DNA from: Hymenobacter sp. YIM 151858-1 | GTDB lineage: Bacteria; Bacteroidota; Bacteroidia; Cytophagales; Hymenobacteraceae | Direction: 5' to 3' | Length of the DNA: 64,000 nucleotides | NCBI RefSeq assembly: GCF_025979705.1 | Contig: NZ_CP110136.1 | Coordinates: forward strand, 682,001 to 746,000 | Notes under the pieces: generated by a model | What the model saw: only the letters and a program-made list of their open reading frames with translations | Told to the model about the DNA's origin: nothing | Databases searched by the model: none | In this document: piece by piece, positions 26,416 through 34,535 of the stretch | How positions within the stretch are numbered: the first letter of the stretch is position 1 | How the letters are laid out: each line of letters opens with the position of its first letter | Position numbers and translations under genes: made by a program

Positions 26416-26482
26416 TACCTGCCTTATCCCGCTCAGTCCGCCCGCAATGGCCTCCAGCTTCGTGAGCACCTGCAGCACCTGC

Positions 26483-26641
26483 CTAGCTTGCGAGTTGCGC
26501 CAGTTTGGCCTCTAGTTCGGCTACGTGGCTTTTGAGGCGACGCGTGTAGCGCTGGTAGGCAATGCCCAGAAACATGGTGCCCAGCACCAGCATGGAGATG
26601 GTGTTTTCGGGCGAAACCAGGTGCAGCAGGCGCAGCACCAT
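26483..26641 (-). CDS. Small membrane protein with uncertain start, 52 residues
   Basis: From ATG 26641 the frame encodes MVLRLLHLVSPENTISMLVL, a second hydrophobic helix (TISMLVLGTMFLGIAYQRY) and a coiled tail (RRLKSHVAELEAKLAQLAS). The same frame stays open upstream to 26749 with protein-like sequence (NAYEKHLYYASILLLIRA), which would complete a first transmembrane helix, but no ATG, GTG or TTG exists there. The true N-terminus may have been lost by mutation, leaving a short remnant. Confidence 0.5.
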   Translation of the reverse strand: MVLRLLHLVSPENTISMLVLGTMFLGIAYQRYTRRLKSHVAELEAKLAQLAS

Positions 26642-26794
26642 GGCCCTGATCAGCAGCAGGATTGAAGCGTAGTAAAGATGCTTTTCGTAGGCGTTTATTG
26701 GGGTAGTATTGCGGCTATGGGCTGCGTCTGTTGGAAAGCGCTTGGCTGCTTAACAAAGTGGCTTACGCAGGCGGTGGTTGGGGGTATTTTCGGG

Positions 26795-26802
26795 TAGGTT
26801 TG
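26795..26802 (+). promoter_or_regulatory. Bacteroidota -7 element upstream of the XRE regulator
   Basis: TAGGTTTG matches TAnnTTTG exactly. Its spacing to the start codon at 26865 leaves a leader of about 55 nt that contains the palindrome at 26830. Confidence 0.55.
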
Positions 26803-26829
26803 CTTCGCAATGCTACCCAAATTCCCCGT

Positions 26830-26845
26830 TGGGTTTGCCAACCCA
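26830..26845. promoter_or_regulatory. Candidate operator TGGGTT-TGCC-AACCCA
   Basis: A perfect 6-bp inverted repeat with 4-bp spacer lies between the -7 box and the start codon of the XRE/S24-like gene. This is a natural site for autorepression. Inference only. Confidence 0.4.
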
Positions 26846-26864
26846 TCCAGAAAAAATCGGCTGT

Positions 26865-27638
26865 ATGTCCTACATCGGAAACAATATCCGGAAGATACGA
26901 GCGGTTAAAAAGCTAAGCCAAGCGGCATTTGCCGAATTGTTTGGCTTGGCAAGACCGAGCGTGGGAGCGTACGAAGAGGGCCGCTCGGAGCCAAAAATGG
27001 AAACGCTGATTCAGATTGCTCAGCATTTTGGCTTATCGGTAGACCTGCTACTAACGAGAGAACTCACCGTAAACGACCTCTACCGCTTCGATATTTTTCA
27101 GCAGGAGCTGAAGGCCGCCCCGCCGCCCGACGTGAAAGCCGAAGCCGACAAGCAGGCGCACCTCACGCCGCTGGTGCCCGCCGATCGGGTGCTCGAGTAC
27201 ATCGTGCACCACCACAACCCCGGGTTCGTCGACGAGCTGACCCCGCTCACGTTTCCGCACCGGCTCGGGCCAACCACCCGCGCCTTCGAGCTGAGCGGGG
27301 CCGATATGCAGCCCACCCTGCGCCACCACGATGTGGTGCTGTGCTGCCCCGTCGACAGGGCCGCGCCCGTGCTGCGCGTGGGCGAGGTGTATGCATTTGT
27401 GACGCAAAACCGGTTGCTGGTGCGCCGCCTGGCCGAGCGCCTGCCCGATGGCCCGGTGCTGCGCCTGCGCGCCGACAACTCCGACTACCCCGTGCAGGAG
27501 TTCGACCTAGGGCAGGCGCTGGAAATCTGGGAGGTGAAGGCCGTGTTCAGCACGCACCTGCGCCCGCCGGCCGTGCTCGACGAGCGCGTGAGCAAACTGG
27601 AGCGGCAGGTAGAGCAACTGCTGGCGCGTTTGCAGTAG
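26865..27638 (+). CDS. XRE-family regulator with a non-catalytic S24/LexA-like domain
   Basis: 257 residues. Residues 1-65 are an HTH_3 domain (IRKIRAVKKLSQAAFAELF, then GLARPSVGAYEEGRSEPK). Residues about 130-235 have the S24 peptidase fold, with LSGADMQPTLRHHDVVLC and LLVRRLAERL. In self-cleaving LexA/CI proteins these read GDSM and K; here the catalytic Ser is Asp and the Lys is Arg, so it should not cleave itself. A C-terminal coiled coil (LERQVEQLLARLQ) may mediate dimerisation. ATG 26865 is the start because the HTH begins there. Its targets are unknown, with its own promoter as a likely one. Confidence 0.85.
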   Translation: MSYIGNNIRKIRAVKKLSQAAFAELFGLARPSVGAYEEGRSEPKMETLIQIAQHFGLSVDLLLTRELTVNDLYRFDIFQQELKAAPPPDVKAEADKQAHLTPLVPADRVLEYIVHHHNPGFVDELTPLTFPHRLGPTTRAFELSGADMQPTLRHHDVVLCCPVDRAAPVLRVGEVYAFVTQNRLLVRRLAERLPDGPVLRLRADNSDYPVQEFDLGQALEIWEVKAVFSTHLRPPAVLDERVSKLERQVEQLLARLQ

Positions 27639-27717
27639 CCCGAGCGGCTGTATATTTCGCGCCGCAAAACGCGCGGGCGGCACTTTCAGCGGCCCGCGTG
27701 CTACTCCCCACAACCGC

Positions 27718-28185
27718 ATGAGCCAACTTACCATCAGCAGCCTCGCCGACCTCGAGCAGTACGAGGGGCAAATGCTGGGTGCCTCCGAGTACCACGCCAT
27801 CAGCCAGGAGCAAATCAACAGCTTTGCTGCCGCCACGCTCGATTTTCAGTGGATACACACCGACGCGGAGCGTGCCCAGCGCGAGTCGCCGTTTAAGGCC
27901 ACCATTGCCCACGGCTACCTCACGGTAGCGCTGTTGCCCTACCTCTGGCAGCAGATTGTGCGCATCGAGAACCTGAAAATGCAGGTGAACTACGAAATCG
28001 AAAACCTGCGCTTCAACCAACCCGTGGCCGTGAACAGCGAAGTGCGCCTGCTGGCTAAGCTGCTGTCGGTGAAAAACCTGCGCGGCATTGCCAAAGCGCG
28101 CATCGAGGTGATTCTGGAAGTGAAAGACAGCAAGAAGCCCGCCTACACGGGCATCGTTACCTTCCTGTACCACTTCAACGACTAG
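27718..28185 (+). CDS. MaoC-like (R)-specific enoyl-CoA hydratase
   Basis: 155 residues with the single hot-dog fold and the hydratase-2 motif: AATLDFQWIHTDAERA...ESPFKATIAHGYLTVAL, where Asp and His form the catalytic pair. Such proteins hydrate trans-2-enoyl-CoA in fatty-acid or polyester metabolism, or act as dehydratases on other thioesters. The gene stands alone and ends at a terminator. Confidence 0.88.
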   Translation: MSQLTISSLADLEQYEGQMLGASEYHAISQEQINSFAAATLDFQWIHTDAERAQRESPFKATIAHGYLTVALLPYLWQQIVRIENLKMQVNYEIENLRFNQPVAVNSEVRLLAKLLSVKNLRGIAKARIEVILEVKDSKKPAYTGIVTFLYHFND

Positions 28186-28206
28186 GGAGCTACGGCTAAG
28201 AGTGCG

Positions 28207-28250
28207 AACCGCCAGCACTCGCCTTTCCAGGGGTAGTGCTGGCGGTTTTT
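28207..28250 (+). terminator. Rho-independent terminator after the MaoC gene
   Basis: AACCGCCAGCACT (28207-28219) pairs with AGTGCTGGCGGTT (28235-28247) and is followed by TTT. Confidence 0.85.
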
Positions 28251-28500
28251 AGTAGATGTGGCGCGAGGTAGCGTGGGCCGCACCGCAAGAAGGGGTAGGC
28301 AAGCCCGCTCTGCGCTGGCCTGCCGCTAAAAATATCCGGGGTTGCGGCGTGTTGGCTGAATAGCTGCCCGGGAGCTTTGCGTATAGCATTGCCCTAGGTG
28401 CCGCGTTGCCCTGGTTCGAGTAGGAGCAGGCAGCCCGCTTTTTCCCACACCACGTAAGCAAGCGCCGCCCCTTGTGTCACCTTGCAACAACACGTAGGTT

Positions 28501-29427
28501 ATGATGAATACGTATTCGCCCGCGTACGACAGCACCGCGCGCATCATGCCCCCGCATGCCTCGCCCTCCGAATTTCGCTACGCCGAGCCGCCGGGCATTG
28601 GCTGGGTTCGGCTGAAGTTTCGGTTGCTTTCGGCCCTCTCCACGGAGCTGGCGTTCCGGGAGGCCTGGCGGATGTTCTGCACCCCGCGCCGCTTGCCGCG
28701 CAAAAAGTGGGAAGAGGCGGCGCTGGCGACGGCGCGGCCGTTTCGGGTGCCCTTCGAGCAAGGCTACTTGGCCGCTTACGAGTGGAAACCCAAGGGCCAG
28801 CGCACCGTGCTGCTGGTGCACGGCTGGGAGCACCGCGCCGCTTTTTGGGGCGTGTTTGTGGATGCGCTGGTGCGCGCCGGTTACCGCGTGGTGGCTTTTG
28901 ATGGGCCTGCGCACGGCGACTCGCAAACGGGCCGCCGTACCAACCTGCCGCAGTACGGCCGCGCCACCCAAACCCTGGCCGATTACCTGGGCGAGGTGTG
29001 GGCCGTGGTAAGCCACTCGTTTGGCGCCGCCACCACGGCGGGGTTGCCCGTGGTTTTCAACCAAGGCACGGGCTTGCCTAGGTTGGTGCTGATGAGTGCG
29101 CCCGGCAACACGCCTGCCGTAGCCCAGCGCTTCGCCGATTTGCTGCACCTCTCGCCCAAGGTGCTGGCCCGCATGGCCCGCCACGTGCGCGAGCAGCACG
29201 GCCGCGATGCCGAAAGCTTCAGCCTGGCGCAAGCCGGCCCCCGCGTGCAAGCCGAGCGCGTGATGCTGCTCCACGATTGCAACGACGATTCGGTGCCCTT
29301 CGGGGAGGCGCAGGAGGTAGCGCGCAACTGGCCCGGTTTAGACTTCCGGCCCACCAACGGCCTAGGTCATAACAAGATCATGCGCGACAAGGGCGTGATT
29401 CAACAGGTAGTGGAGTTCCTGCAATAG
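28501..29427 (+). CDS. Alpha/beta hydrolase
   Basis: 308 residues. After a basic, probably membrane-peripheral N-terminal region (about 1-90), the hydrolase core has VLLVHGWEHRAAF (oxyanion region), the nucleophile elbow VSHSFGAA, the acid in LLHDCNDDSVPF and the His in NGLGHNKIMRD. The substrate cannot be inferred. Starts at 28501 or 28504 are equally possible (adjacent ATGs). Confidence 0.82.
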   Translation: MMNTYSPAYDSTARIMPPHASPSEFRYAEPPGIGWVRLKFRLLSALSTELAFREAWRMFCTPRRLPRKKWEEAALATARPFRVPFEQGYLAAYEWKPKGQRTVLLVHGWEHRAAFWGVFVDALVRAGYRVVAFDGPAHGDSQTGRRTNLPQYGRATQTLADYLGEVWAVVSHSFGAATTAGLPVVFNQGTGLPRLVLMSAPGNTPAVAQRFADLLHLSPKVLARMARHVREQHGRDAESFSLAQAGPRVQAERVMLLHDCNDDSVPFGEAQEVARNWPGLDFRPTNGLGHNKIMRDKGVIQQVVEFLQ

Positions 29428-29447
29428 CGGCCGTGCCCCTTAGCTGT

Positions 29448-29731
29448 CATTGTAAGGACGCAGGGCATTCCGCGCATCGAGCGGCGTTAATCGGTCCTGC
29501 GCAGCGCACAACCATTCCCTAAGCTGTCATTGCGAGGAGGTACGACGAAGCAATCGTTCCTGTCTGTGGCACAACCGTTCACTCATCACCAACCAAAAAC
29601 CCGGAGCCACTAAAAACCGCACCGCCCGACGCCTGCATCAGGATTCGGGCGGTGCGGTTTTTGGTTGCTGCCAGCTGAACGGTCGTGACCAGCCCAGGAC
29701 CGATTGCTTCGCTTGGCTCGCAATGACAGCG
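29448..29731. repeat. Inverted pair of TGTCATTGCGAGG...GAAGCAATC repeats enclosing a terminator (family C)
   Basis: TGTCATTGCGAGGAGGTACG...AAGCAATC (29524-29555) and its inverse GATTGCTTCGCTTGGCTCGC...AATGACA (29702-29730) bracket the terminator at 29612-29662. A decayed third copy lies at 29448-29470. These occupy the gene-free stretch 29428-29746. Confidence 0.75.
29612..29662. terminator. Strong bidirectional terminator between convergent genes
   Basis: AAAAACCGCACCGCCCGA pairs with TCGGGCGGTGCGGTTTTT across a 15-nt loop. Confidence 0.85.
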
Positions 29732-29746
29732 GCGGGCACGGTTGGC

Positions 29747-30784
29747 TTATATCTCCTCGTGGCCGGCTTCGTCTAGCTCCCGAAGTAGCTGGCGCAGGTT
29801 CTCGGGGTCCTGCACGGCTTTGTGCACGAGCTCCAGGTACTCGGCCTCACCGCGCAGGCTACGCTTAACTTGCCGCAACTCCGCCTCCTGCTTTTTGCCG
29901 GTGCCTATGAAAGCGTTTCGGTCGCCGAACTTCAGCTGCTGCAGGCGCAGCTTCAGCTCGGTTTGCTGCTGTTGCAGGGCGCGGGTGTAGCGCATCAGTA
30001 GCTCATCCGATTCGGCGTCGGAGTCGCCCTGGCGGTGTTCGGCTAGCAGCTGGAGCAGGGCGTAGAGGTCGTCGGCTTCGTAGGCGCGGGTGATGCGCTG
30101 CATGCGCTCGGTTTTCTGGCGGGCCAGCTCCGGGTCACGTTCGAGGTCGGGGTGGTTGGCGCGGGCCAGTTGGCGGTATACGGCTTTGGCACCGGCCTGC
30201 AGGCGCTTTTGGTCGGCGGCCAGGGCGCGGGCGGCAGCTTCCTGCTCGCGGTCCAGCTTCGATTTGCGCTTGCCCCGCTGGTGCGCGTGGTGTTCGGCGT
30301 GGTGCTGCCAATCGTCCGATGCTTCGTGCTGTTGCGGTTGGCGGCCGCTTGGCTGAGGCTCAGTTGAGCGCGGTTGCGGCGCGTACTTCCGAATCAGTTC
30401 AGGCACCTCCTCGCCGAAGCGGTTTTGCAGGGTAAGCGCGTTGCGCAGCAGCAGCTCCTCGATGCGTTGCTCCTCCAGGCGGCTGAAATAGCCGGTGGTA
30501 AGCGCAGCCTCTAGTGGCTCAAACAACGCGCGGCGGGCGGCCACCACGGTATCGGCAAGCGGGCCTACCTGGCGCCAGTACTTGTTTTTGGCTTCGCGCT
30601 GGGCCTGCTCCAGCTCCTGCACCTGGTTGCGCAGGTTTTCTACATCCTGCACCGCCTGCCGAAATGCCTGCTGCGCCGGAGTGCCGGTGGGTTCGTGGGC
30701 TTGGCCGTGGCGCCCTACCTCGCGCTGGGTTTTGGGTGTGTTGCGGGCGTCGAACTCTTCAAACTCGGGTAGGGGCATGGGCAT
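29747..30784 (-). CDS. J-domain (DnaJ-like) protein with coiled coils
   Basis: 345 residues. Near residues 200-245 lies a J-domain-like segment: AVYRQLARANHPDLERDPELA with the HPD tripeptide, then ERMQRITRAYEADD. Long charged coiled coils flank it (residues about 40-130 and 270-340), and a His/Gln-rich linker (about 145-180) precedes it. J-domains stimulate Hsp70 ATPase and bring clients. The coiled coils would choose the client. It overlaps the HDAC-like gene by 26 bp, so the two are translationally coupled. Either of two ATGs (30784, 30778) may start it. Confidence 0.75.
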   Translation of the reverse strand: MPMPLPEFEEFDARNTPKTQREVGRHGQAHEPTGTPAQQAFRQAVQDVENLRNQVQELEQAQREAKNKYWRQVGPLADTVVAARRALFEPLEAALTTGYFSRLEEQRIEELLLRNALTLQNRFGEEVPELIRKYAPQPRSTEPQPSGRQPQQHEASDDWQHHAEHHAHQRGKRKSKLDREQEAAARALAADQKRLQAGAKAVYRQLARANHPDLERDPELARQKTERMQRITRAYEADDLYALLQLLAEHRQGDSDAESDELLMRYTRALQQQQTELKLRLQQLKFGDRNAFIGTGKKQEAELRQVKRSLRGEAEYLELVHKAVQDPENLRQLLRELDEAGHEEI

Positions 30785-31736
30785 CGACAGCGGTCAGGGT
30801 GGGCGAAGCAGCGGGCAAAGGTCGGCAAGAAGCCGCGCCCCACAGCTCGTAAGCCACCACAAAGGTGTTGCAGTGCGCGTCCACGATATCGGCGATGCGC
30901 TCGGAGTAGCCGCCGCCCATGCTCACGGCCACCGGCAAACCCAGGCGGTGGCACAAGCCGAGCACGTACGCATCGCGCTGCCGGCAGCCGGCGGGCGTAA
31001 GGGCCAATTTGCCGAGCTTATCGGTAGCCAGCACATCCACGCCGGCCTGGTAAAAAATGAAGTCGGGCTGCACGCGCTCAATCAGGCCCGGTAGTACTTC
31101 GTGCAGCTGCCCTAGGTAGGCGGCATCGTCCATGCCTAGGGGTAGCTCGATGTCGAGGTCGGATTGCTCCTTGCGCAGCGGGTAGTTGGCGCCGGCGTGC
31201 ATAGAGAAGGTGAACACCCGCGGCTCGTGCCGAAAGATGGCCGCCGTGCCGTCGCCCTGGTGCACGTCTAGGTCGACAACCAACACCTGCCGCGCTAAGC
31301 CGTGGTGCAGCAAGTGAGCGGCGGCAATGGCAATGTCGTTGAGCACGCAGAAACCCTCGCCGCGGTCGGCAAAGGCGTGGTGGGTGCCGCCGGCGCAGTT
31401 CAGGGCCACGCCGTCGCGCAAGGCCCGCAGCGCCGATTGCAACGTGCCGGCCGAAGAACTCAAGGAACGTAGCACCAGCTGTTCGCTCTGCGGCAACCCT
31501 AGGCGGCGCACCTCGGCAGGGGAGAGCTGCAGGTCGCGCACCTTGTGCCAGTACTCGGCCGTGTGTACGCGCAGCACGTCTTCTTCGGGGCACAGGCCCG
31601 GGTCGTAAAAATCTTCGGGCGGCGCAATGCCCTGCCACAGCAGCTGCTCCCTGATTAGCTCGTACTTGGCAATGGGAAAGCGGTGGCCCTGGGGCAGGGC
31701 AATGGTGTAGCGGTCGGAGGTGGCTAGGCAGGGCAT
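30759..31736 (-). CDS. Histone-deacetylase superfamily amidohydrolase
   Basis: 325 residues. Class II HDAC-like signatures are clear: GGTHHAFADRGEGFCVLND with the catalytic His pair, VVDLDVHQGDGTAA holding zinc ligands Asp and His, YQAGVDVLATDKLG with the third ligand Asp, and MGGGYS. Bacterial members deacetylate polyamines, acetoin-pathway proteins or acetyl-lysine. The substrate here is unknown. It is the first gene of a two-gene operon with the J-domain protein. Confidence 0.9.
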   Translation of the reverse strand: MPCLATSDRYTIALPQGHRFPIAKYELIREQLLWQGIAPPEDFYDPGLCPEEDVLRVHTAEYWHKVRDLQLSPAEVRRLGLPQSEQLVLRSLSSSAGTLQSALRALRDGVALNCAGGTHHAFADRGEGFCVLNDIAIAAAHLLHHGLARQVLVVDLDVHQGDGTAAIFRHEPRVFTFSMHAGANYPLRKEQSDLDIELPLGMDDAAYLGQLHEVLPGLIERVQPDFIFYQAGVDVLATDKLGKLALTPAGCRQRDAYVLGLCHRLGLPVAVSMGGGYSERIADIVDAHCNTFVVAYELWGAASCRPLPAASPTLTAVDAHAPTRV

Positions 31737-31777
31737 GCAGGTAAGCGGGTGCGAAAGGTATTGAACGCAAAGCAGTC

Positions 31778-32041
31778 CGCCTCAGATGAGGAGAGGAGTA
31801 CTAGGAGTGGTTTTTTGCGAGCGTGTAGCGCGGACTTCAGTCCGCGTTGGCCAGCACAATTGGCAATGCTGTAGCACGGACTTTGGCTACGCCGACCTTC
31901 GGTTGTAGTCCGCGTCCCCGGATAGTAACTTCTGGTATCTAGCTCAACGATTAGAAGAATGTATCTGCGGACGCGGACTACAGAGTCCGCGCTACACGTG
32001 GGCGAAGCGGGAGAGATGCTTCGGCAAGCTCAGCATGACAC
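31778..32041. repeat. Repeat cluster: decayed family B, nested GCGGAC repeats, half of family A
   Basis: CCTCAGATGAGGAGAGGAGTACTAGGAGTGGTT (31781-31812) is a decayed family B copy. TGTAGCGCGGACTTCAGTCCGCG, then TAGCACGGACTTTGG...AGTCCGCGTCC and its inverse GGACGCGGACTACAGAGTCC follow. The cluster ends with AGAGATGCTTCGGCAAGCTCAGCATGACA, the family A end. It accounts for the gene-free stretch 31737-32041. Confidence 0.7.
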
Positions 32042-32203
32042 AACCAAATACATTATGAATAGCATCAGTTTGCAAATGCTCGTTTGATTAACAACTGATG
32101 TAAATAATAATGATTTTAAATTAATAAACAGGTTTAGAGTACTGGACAGATAATGGTTGCAACAAGTGATGAAGAATATTTTCAAAAAAATTTTATCTGG
32201 ATA

Positions 32204-32235
32204 TTGCTTTATAGAAAATAACCTTTCTACCTTTG
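32204..32235 (+). promoter_or_regulatory. Consensus Bacteroidota promoter of an orphan small transcript
   Basis: The -33 TTG (32204-32206) and exact -7 TACCTTTG (32228-32235) are spaced 21 bp apart in an AT-rich stretch. Transcription should start near 32241. Confidence 0.65.
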
Positions 32236-32283
32236 GCCCGTTCAAAGCACAAAACACAAACGCCTTACCCGACTTCACTCGTC

Positions 32284-32373
32284 ATGCGCCGCCACTTTAA
32301 CCAATACCTAGGGATGCCAACCAGCTCGGTGGATAAGATCCAACTGGGGTTCGGCGCGCACGCAGCGAGATGA
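32284..32373 (+). CDS. Possible 29-residue small protein in an orphan transcription unit
   Basis: Between a consensus promoter and a strong terminator, ATG 32284 opens MRRHFNQYLGMPTSSVDKIQ and ends GAHAAR, stop 32373. It is the only frame with a start between promoter and terminator that I would consider. The unit could equally be a small RNA of about 200 nt. It lies about 350 bp upstream of the Ro60 gene. Confidence 0.35.
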   Translation: MRRHFNQYLGMPTSSVDKIQLGFGAHAAR

Positions 32374-32399
32374 GGTTTCAGAGATAGAAGCCATCCATT

Positions 32400-32442
32400 G
32401 CAAAACGCCCGAACCCCACCCGGTTCGGGCGTTTTGCTTTTT
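32400..32442 (+). terminator. Terminator of the orphan transcript
   Basis: GCAAAACGCCCGAACC, loop CCACCC, GGTTCGGGCGTTTTGC, then TTTTT. The stem is 16 bp and perfect. Confidence 0.88.
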
Positions 32443-32790
32443 CAATCAGTTGCTTAACTGCTCACGCTTATGTTGTCGAACCAATACCCCCAGCTTCTTG
32501 CCCTGGCCCATGCACCAGCCGCCGCAATGCTTTGGTATTTCGGCAGCGAAGCAAATATACCGGCTGATTTTGGCTGGCGGAAACGGGTTAGCCACTGCTG
32601 GCAATACCCGGGCCTCTAGGTAACCACCTAGGGTAAATTTCGAGGTATTTATTTCTTGAGTATCGCCGCTAATAATTAGCGGTGCGGGAAAATATTGCCT
32701 TCGCGAAACAGTAATTATTTCAATTAATAACGGCAATTAATTCCTGAGAAATTGCCGAACGGATTTCTACACTCTTTACGCAACGGTATT
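32443..32790. other. Leader region of the Ro60 gene
   Basis: Gene-free on the plus strand; the promoter of rsr must lie here. A minus-strand frame through it (32446-32736) has no protein-like character. I see no clean -7 box. Confidence 0.35.
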
Positions 32791-34320
32791 ATGCGCTTCA
32801 ACTTTACTTTTCGCAAAAACAAGCCGGCGCAAGTAGCAAACCACGAGGGTGCTCCGGCTTTCCAACTCACCCCGGCTTTGGAGCTGTACGCCGCCGTGGC
32901 AACCGCCGCGCTGAGCGACCATTTCTACGAAAAAGCCGGCACCCGCCTGCAGCGTTTACGCGAGCTGGTAGCCCAGAATGATCCGCGCTTTGTGGCTCAG
33001 CTGGCCGTGTATGCTCGTGAGCGGCTGAACCTGCGCTCGGTACCGTTGGTGCTGGCCGTGGAGCTGGCCCAAGTGCACCGCGGCGACAACCTCGTGAGCC
33101 GCTTGGTGGCCCGCGTGGTGCAGCGCGCCGATGAAATAACCGAACTGCTCGCCTTCTACGCCCTGGCCAACCAGCGCCAGGGCCCGAAAACGCTGAACCG
33201 CCTCTCGAAGCAGCTGCAGAAGGGCCTGGCCCTGGCCTTCAACCGCTTCGATGGCTACCAGTTGGCCAAGTACGACCGGGCCGGGCAGGTGCGCCTGCGC
33301 GATGCCTTGTTCCTGGTGCACCCCACCGCCAAAAGCGCTGAGCAGCAAGCCTTGTTCGACCAACTGGTGTGCGGCGAGCTGCCCACGCCCTACACCTGGG
33401 AAACGGAGCTGTCGGCCCTAGGTCAGGAGCCGTTTGCTACGGCCGAAGAGCGGCAAGCGGCTTTCCGCAATAAGTGGGAAGAGCTGATTGCGAGCGGCAA
33501 GCTGGGCTACATGGCCTTGCTGCGCAACCTGCGCAACATCCTCGAAGCCGAGGTTTCGGCGGCGGCGGTGGAGCAGGTGTGCACCAGCCTCGCCGACCGC
33601 TTTGCCGTGGCGCGCAGCAAGCAGCTGCCGTTCCGCTACCTGGCCGCCTACCGCGAGCTGCTGCAGGTGCGCTCGGGCCACGTGCCCCGCGTACTCGAAG
33701 CCCTGGAAATGGCCATCGGACACTCCATCCAAAACCTGCGCGGCTTCGATGCAAATACGCGGGTGGTGGTGGCCTGCGACGTGTCGGGCTCGATGCAGCA
33801 GCCGGTATCGGCGCGCAGCAAAGTGCAGCTCTACGACGTGGGCCTGGTGCTGGGCATGTTGCTGCAGAGCCGCTGCGCCAACGTGGTAACCGGCATGTTC
33901 GGCGACCGGTGGAAGCGCATTGCGCTGCCCCGTAACCAAGTGCTCAGCAACGTGCAGGAGTTCTACCGCCGCGAAGGCGAGGTAGGCTACAGCACCAACG
34001 GCCACTTGGTGGTGCGCGAGCTTCGGCAGCAGCGCGAGGTGGTAGATAAGGTGATGCTCTTCACCGACTGCCAGCTCTGGGACAGCCACAACCACGGCGA
34101 CACCTTGGCGCAGGAATGGGCCGAGTACCGCCGCACAGTAGCACCCCAGGCCCGCCTGTACCTCTTCGACCTGGCCGGCCACGGCAACACGCCCGTGGAG
34201 GTGCGCCACAACGATGGCGTGGCCCTCATTGCGGGTTGGTCGGATAAGGTATTCGACGTGCTGCAGGCGCTGGAAAACGGCGGCACGGCCTTGTCGGAAA
34301 TCGAGCAGATCGAGCTGTAG
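32791..34320 (+). CDS. rsr: Ro60/Rsr orthologue (TROVE domain plus vWA domain)
   Basis: 509 residues. The TROVE HEAT-repeat ring occupies about residues 25-310 (RFVAQLAVYARERLNLRSVP, RVVQRADEITELLAFYALAN, LPFRYLAAYRELLQV). The vWA/MIDAS domain follows (about 325-509: VVACDVSGSMQQPVS with DxSxS, then FTDCQLW). Ro60 binds Y RNAs on its outer surface and threads 3' ends of misfolded RNAs through the ring; in bacteria it tethers to PNPase and other RNases. Four Y-RNA-like genes and two rtcB genes follow on the same strand, as in the Salmonella rsr-yrl-rtcB locus. ATG 32791 (MRFNFTFRKNK) is preferred to a start 13 codons upstream. Confidence 0.95.
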   Translation: MRFNFTFRKNKPAQVANHEGAPAFQLTPALELYAAVATAALSDHFYEKAGTRLQRLRELVAQNDPRFVAQLAVYARERLNLRSVPLVLAVELAQVHRGDNLVSRLVARVVQRADEITELLAFYALANQRQGPKTLNRLSKQLQKGLALAFNRFDGYQLAKYDRAGQVRLRDALFLVHPTAKSAEQQALFDQLVCGELPTPYTWETELSALGQEPFATAEERQAAFRNKWEELIASGKLGYMALLRNLRNILEAEVSAAAVEQVCTSLADRFAVARSKQLPFRYLAAYRELLQVRSGHVPRVLEALEMAIGHSIQNLRGFDANTRVVVACDVSGSMQQPVSARSKVQLYDVGLVLGMLLQSRCANVVTGMFGDRWKRIALPRNQVLSNVQEFYRREGEVGYSTNGHLVVRELRQQREVVDKVMLFTDCQLWDSHNHGDTLAQEWAEYRRTVAPQARLYLFDLAGHGNTPVEVRHNDGVALIAGWSDKVFDVLQALENGGTALSEIEQIEL

Positions 34321-34408
34321 GCCTGCCTGGCAGGCAATCAGTTAGCAACTACAACTACCATCATCCGTGCCCAATCCTTACCCACAATTCTGCTAAACCA
34401 AAGCTGCC

Positions 34409-34438
34409 GGGGCGGCGGCTAATCCGAGCCGCTGCCCC
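34409..34438 (+). terminator. Hairpin after rsr
   Basis: GGGGCGGCGGCT, loop AATCCG, AGCCGCTGCCCC (one G:U pair), with a T6 tract 22 nt later (34453). It may end the rsr mRNA or only partly attenuate entry into the RNA array. A smaller hairpin (GCCTGCC-T-GGCAGGC) directly follows the rsr stop codon. Confidence 0.6.
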
Positions 34439-34535
34439 ATCATCCCGGACACTTTTTTCAACTTCTTACTGCAATGAAGCGCAGATAACAACATCAAGCA
34501 TCGGCCCTAGGTGCTGATGCCTCCGCCGCGGCCAG

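Noticed and set aside
32030-32278. 82-residue minus-strand gene in the AT-rich stretch
   Set aside because: It runs from a repeat into AT-rich promoter sequence on the other strand. Its hydrophobic look is a result of base composition.
32446-32736. 96-residue minus-strand gene upstream of rsr
   Set aside because: Composition looks random, there is no promoter or partner, and it is antisense to the likely rsr leader.
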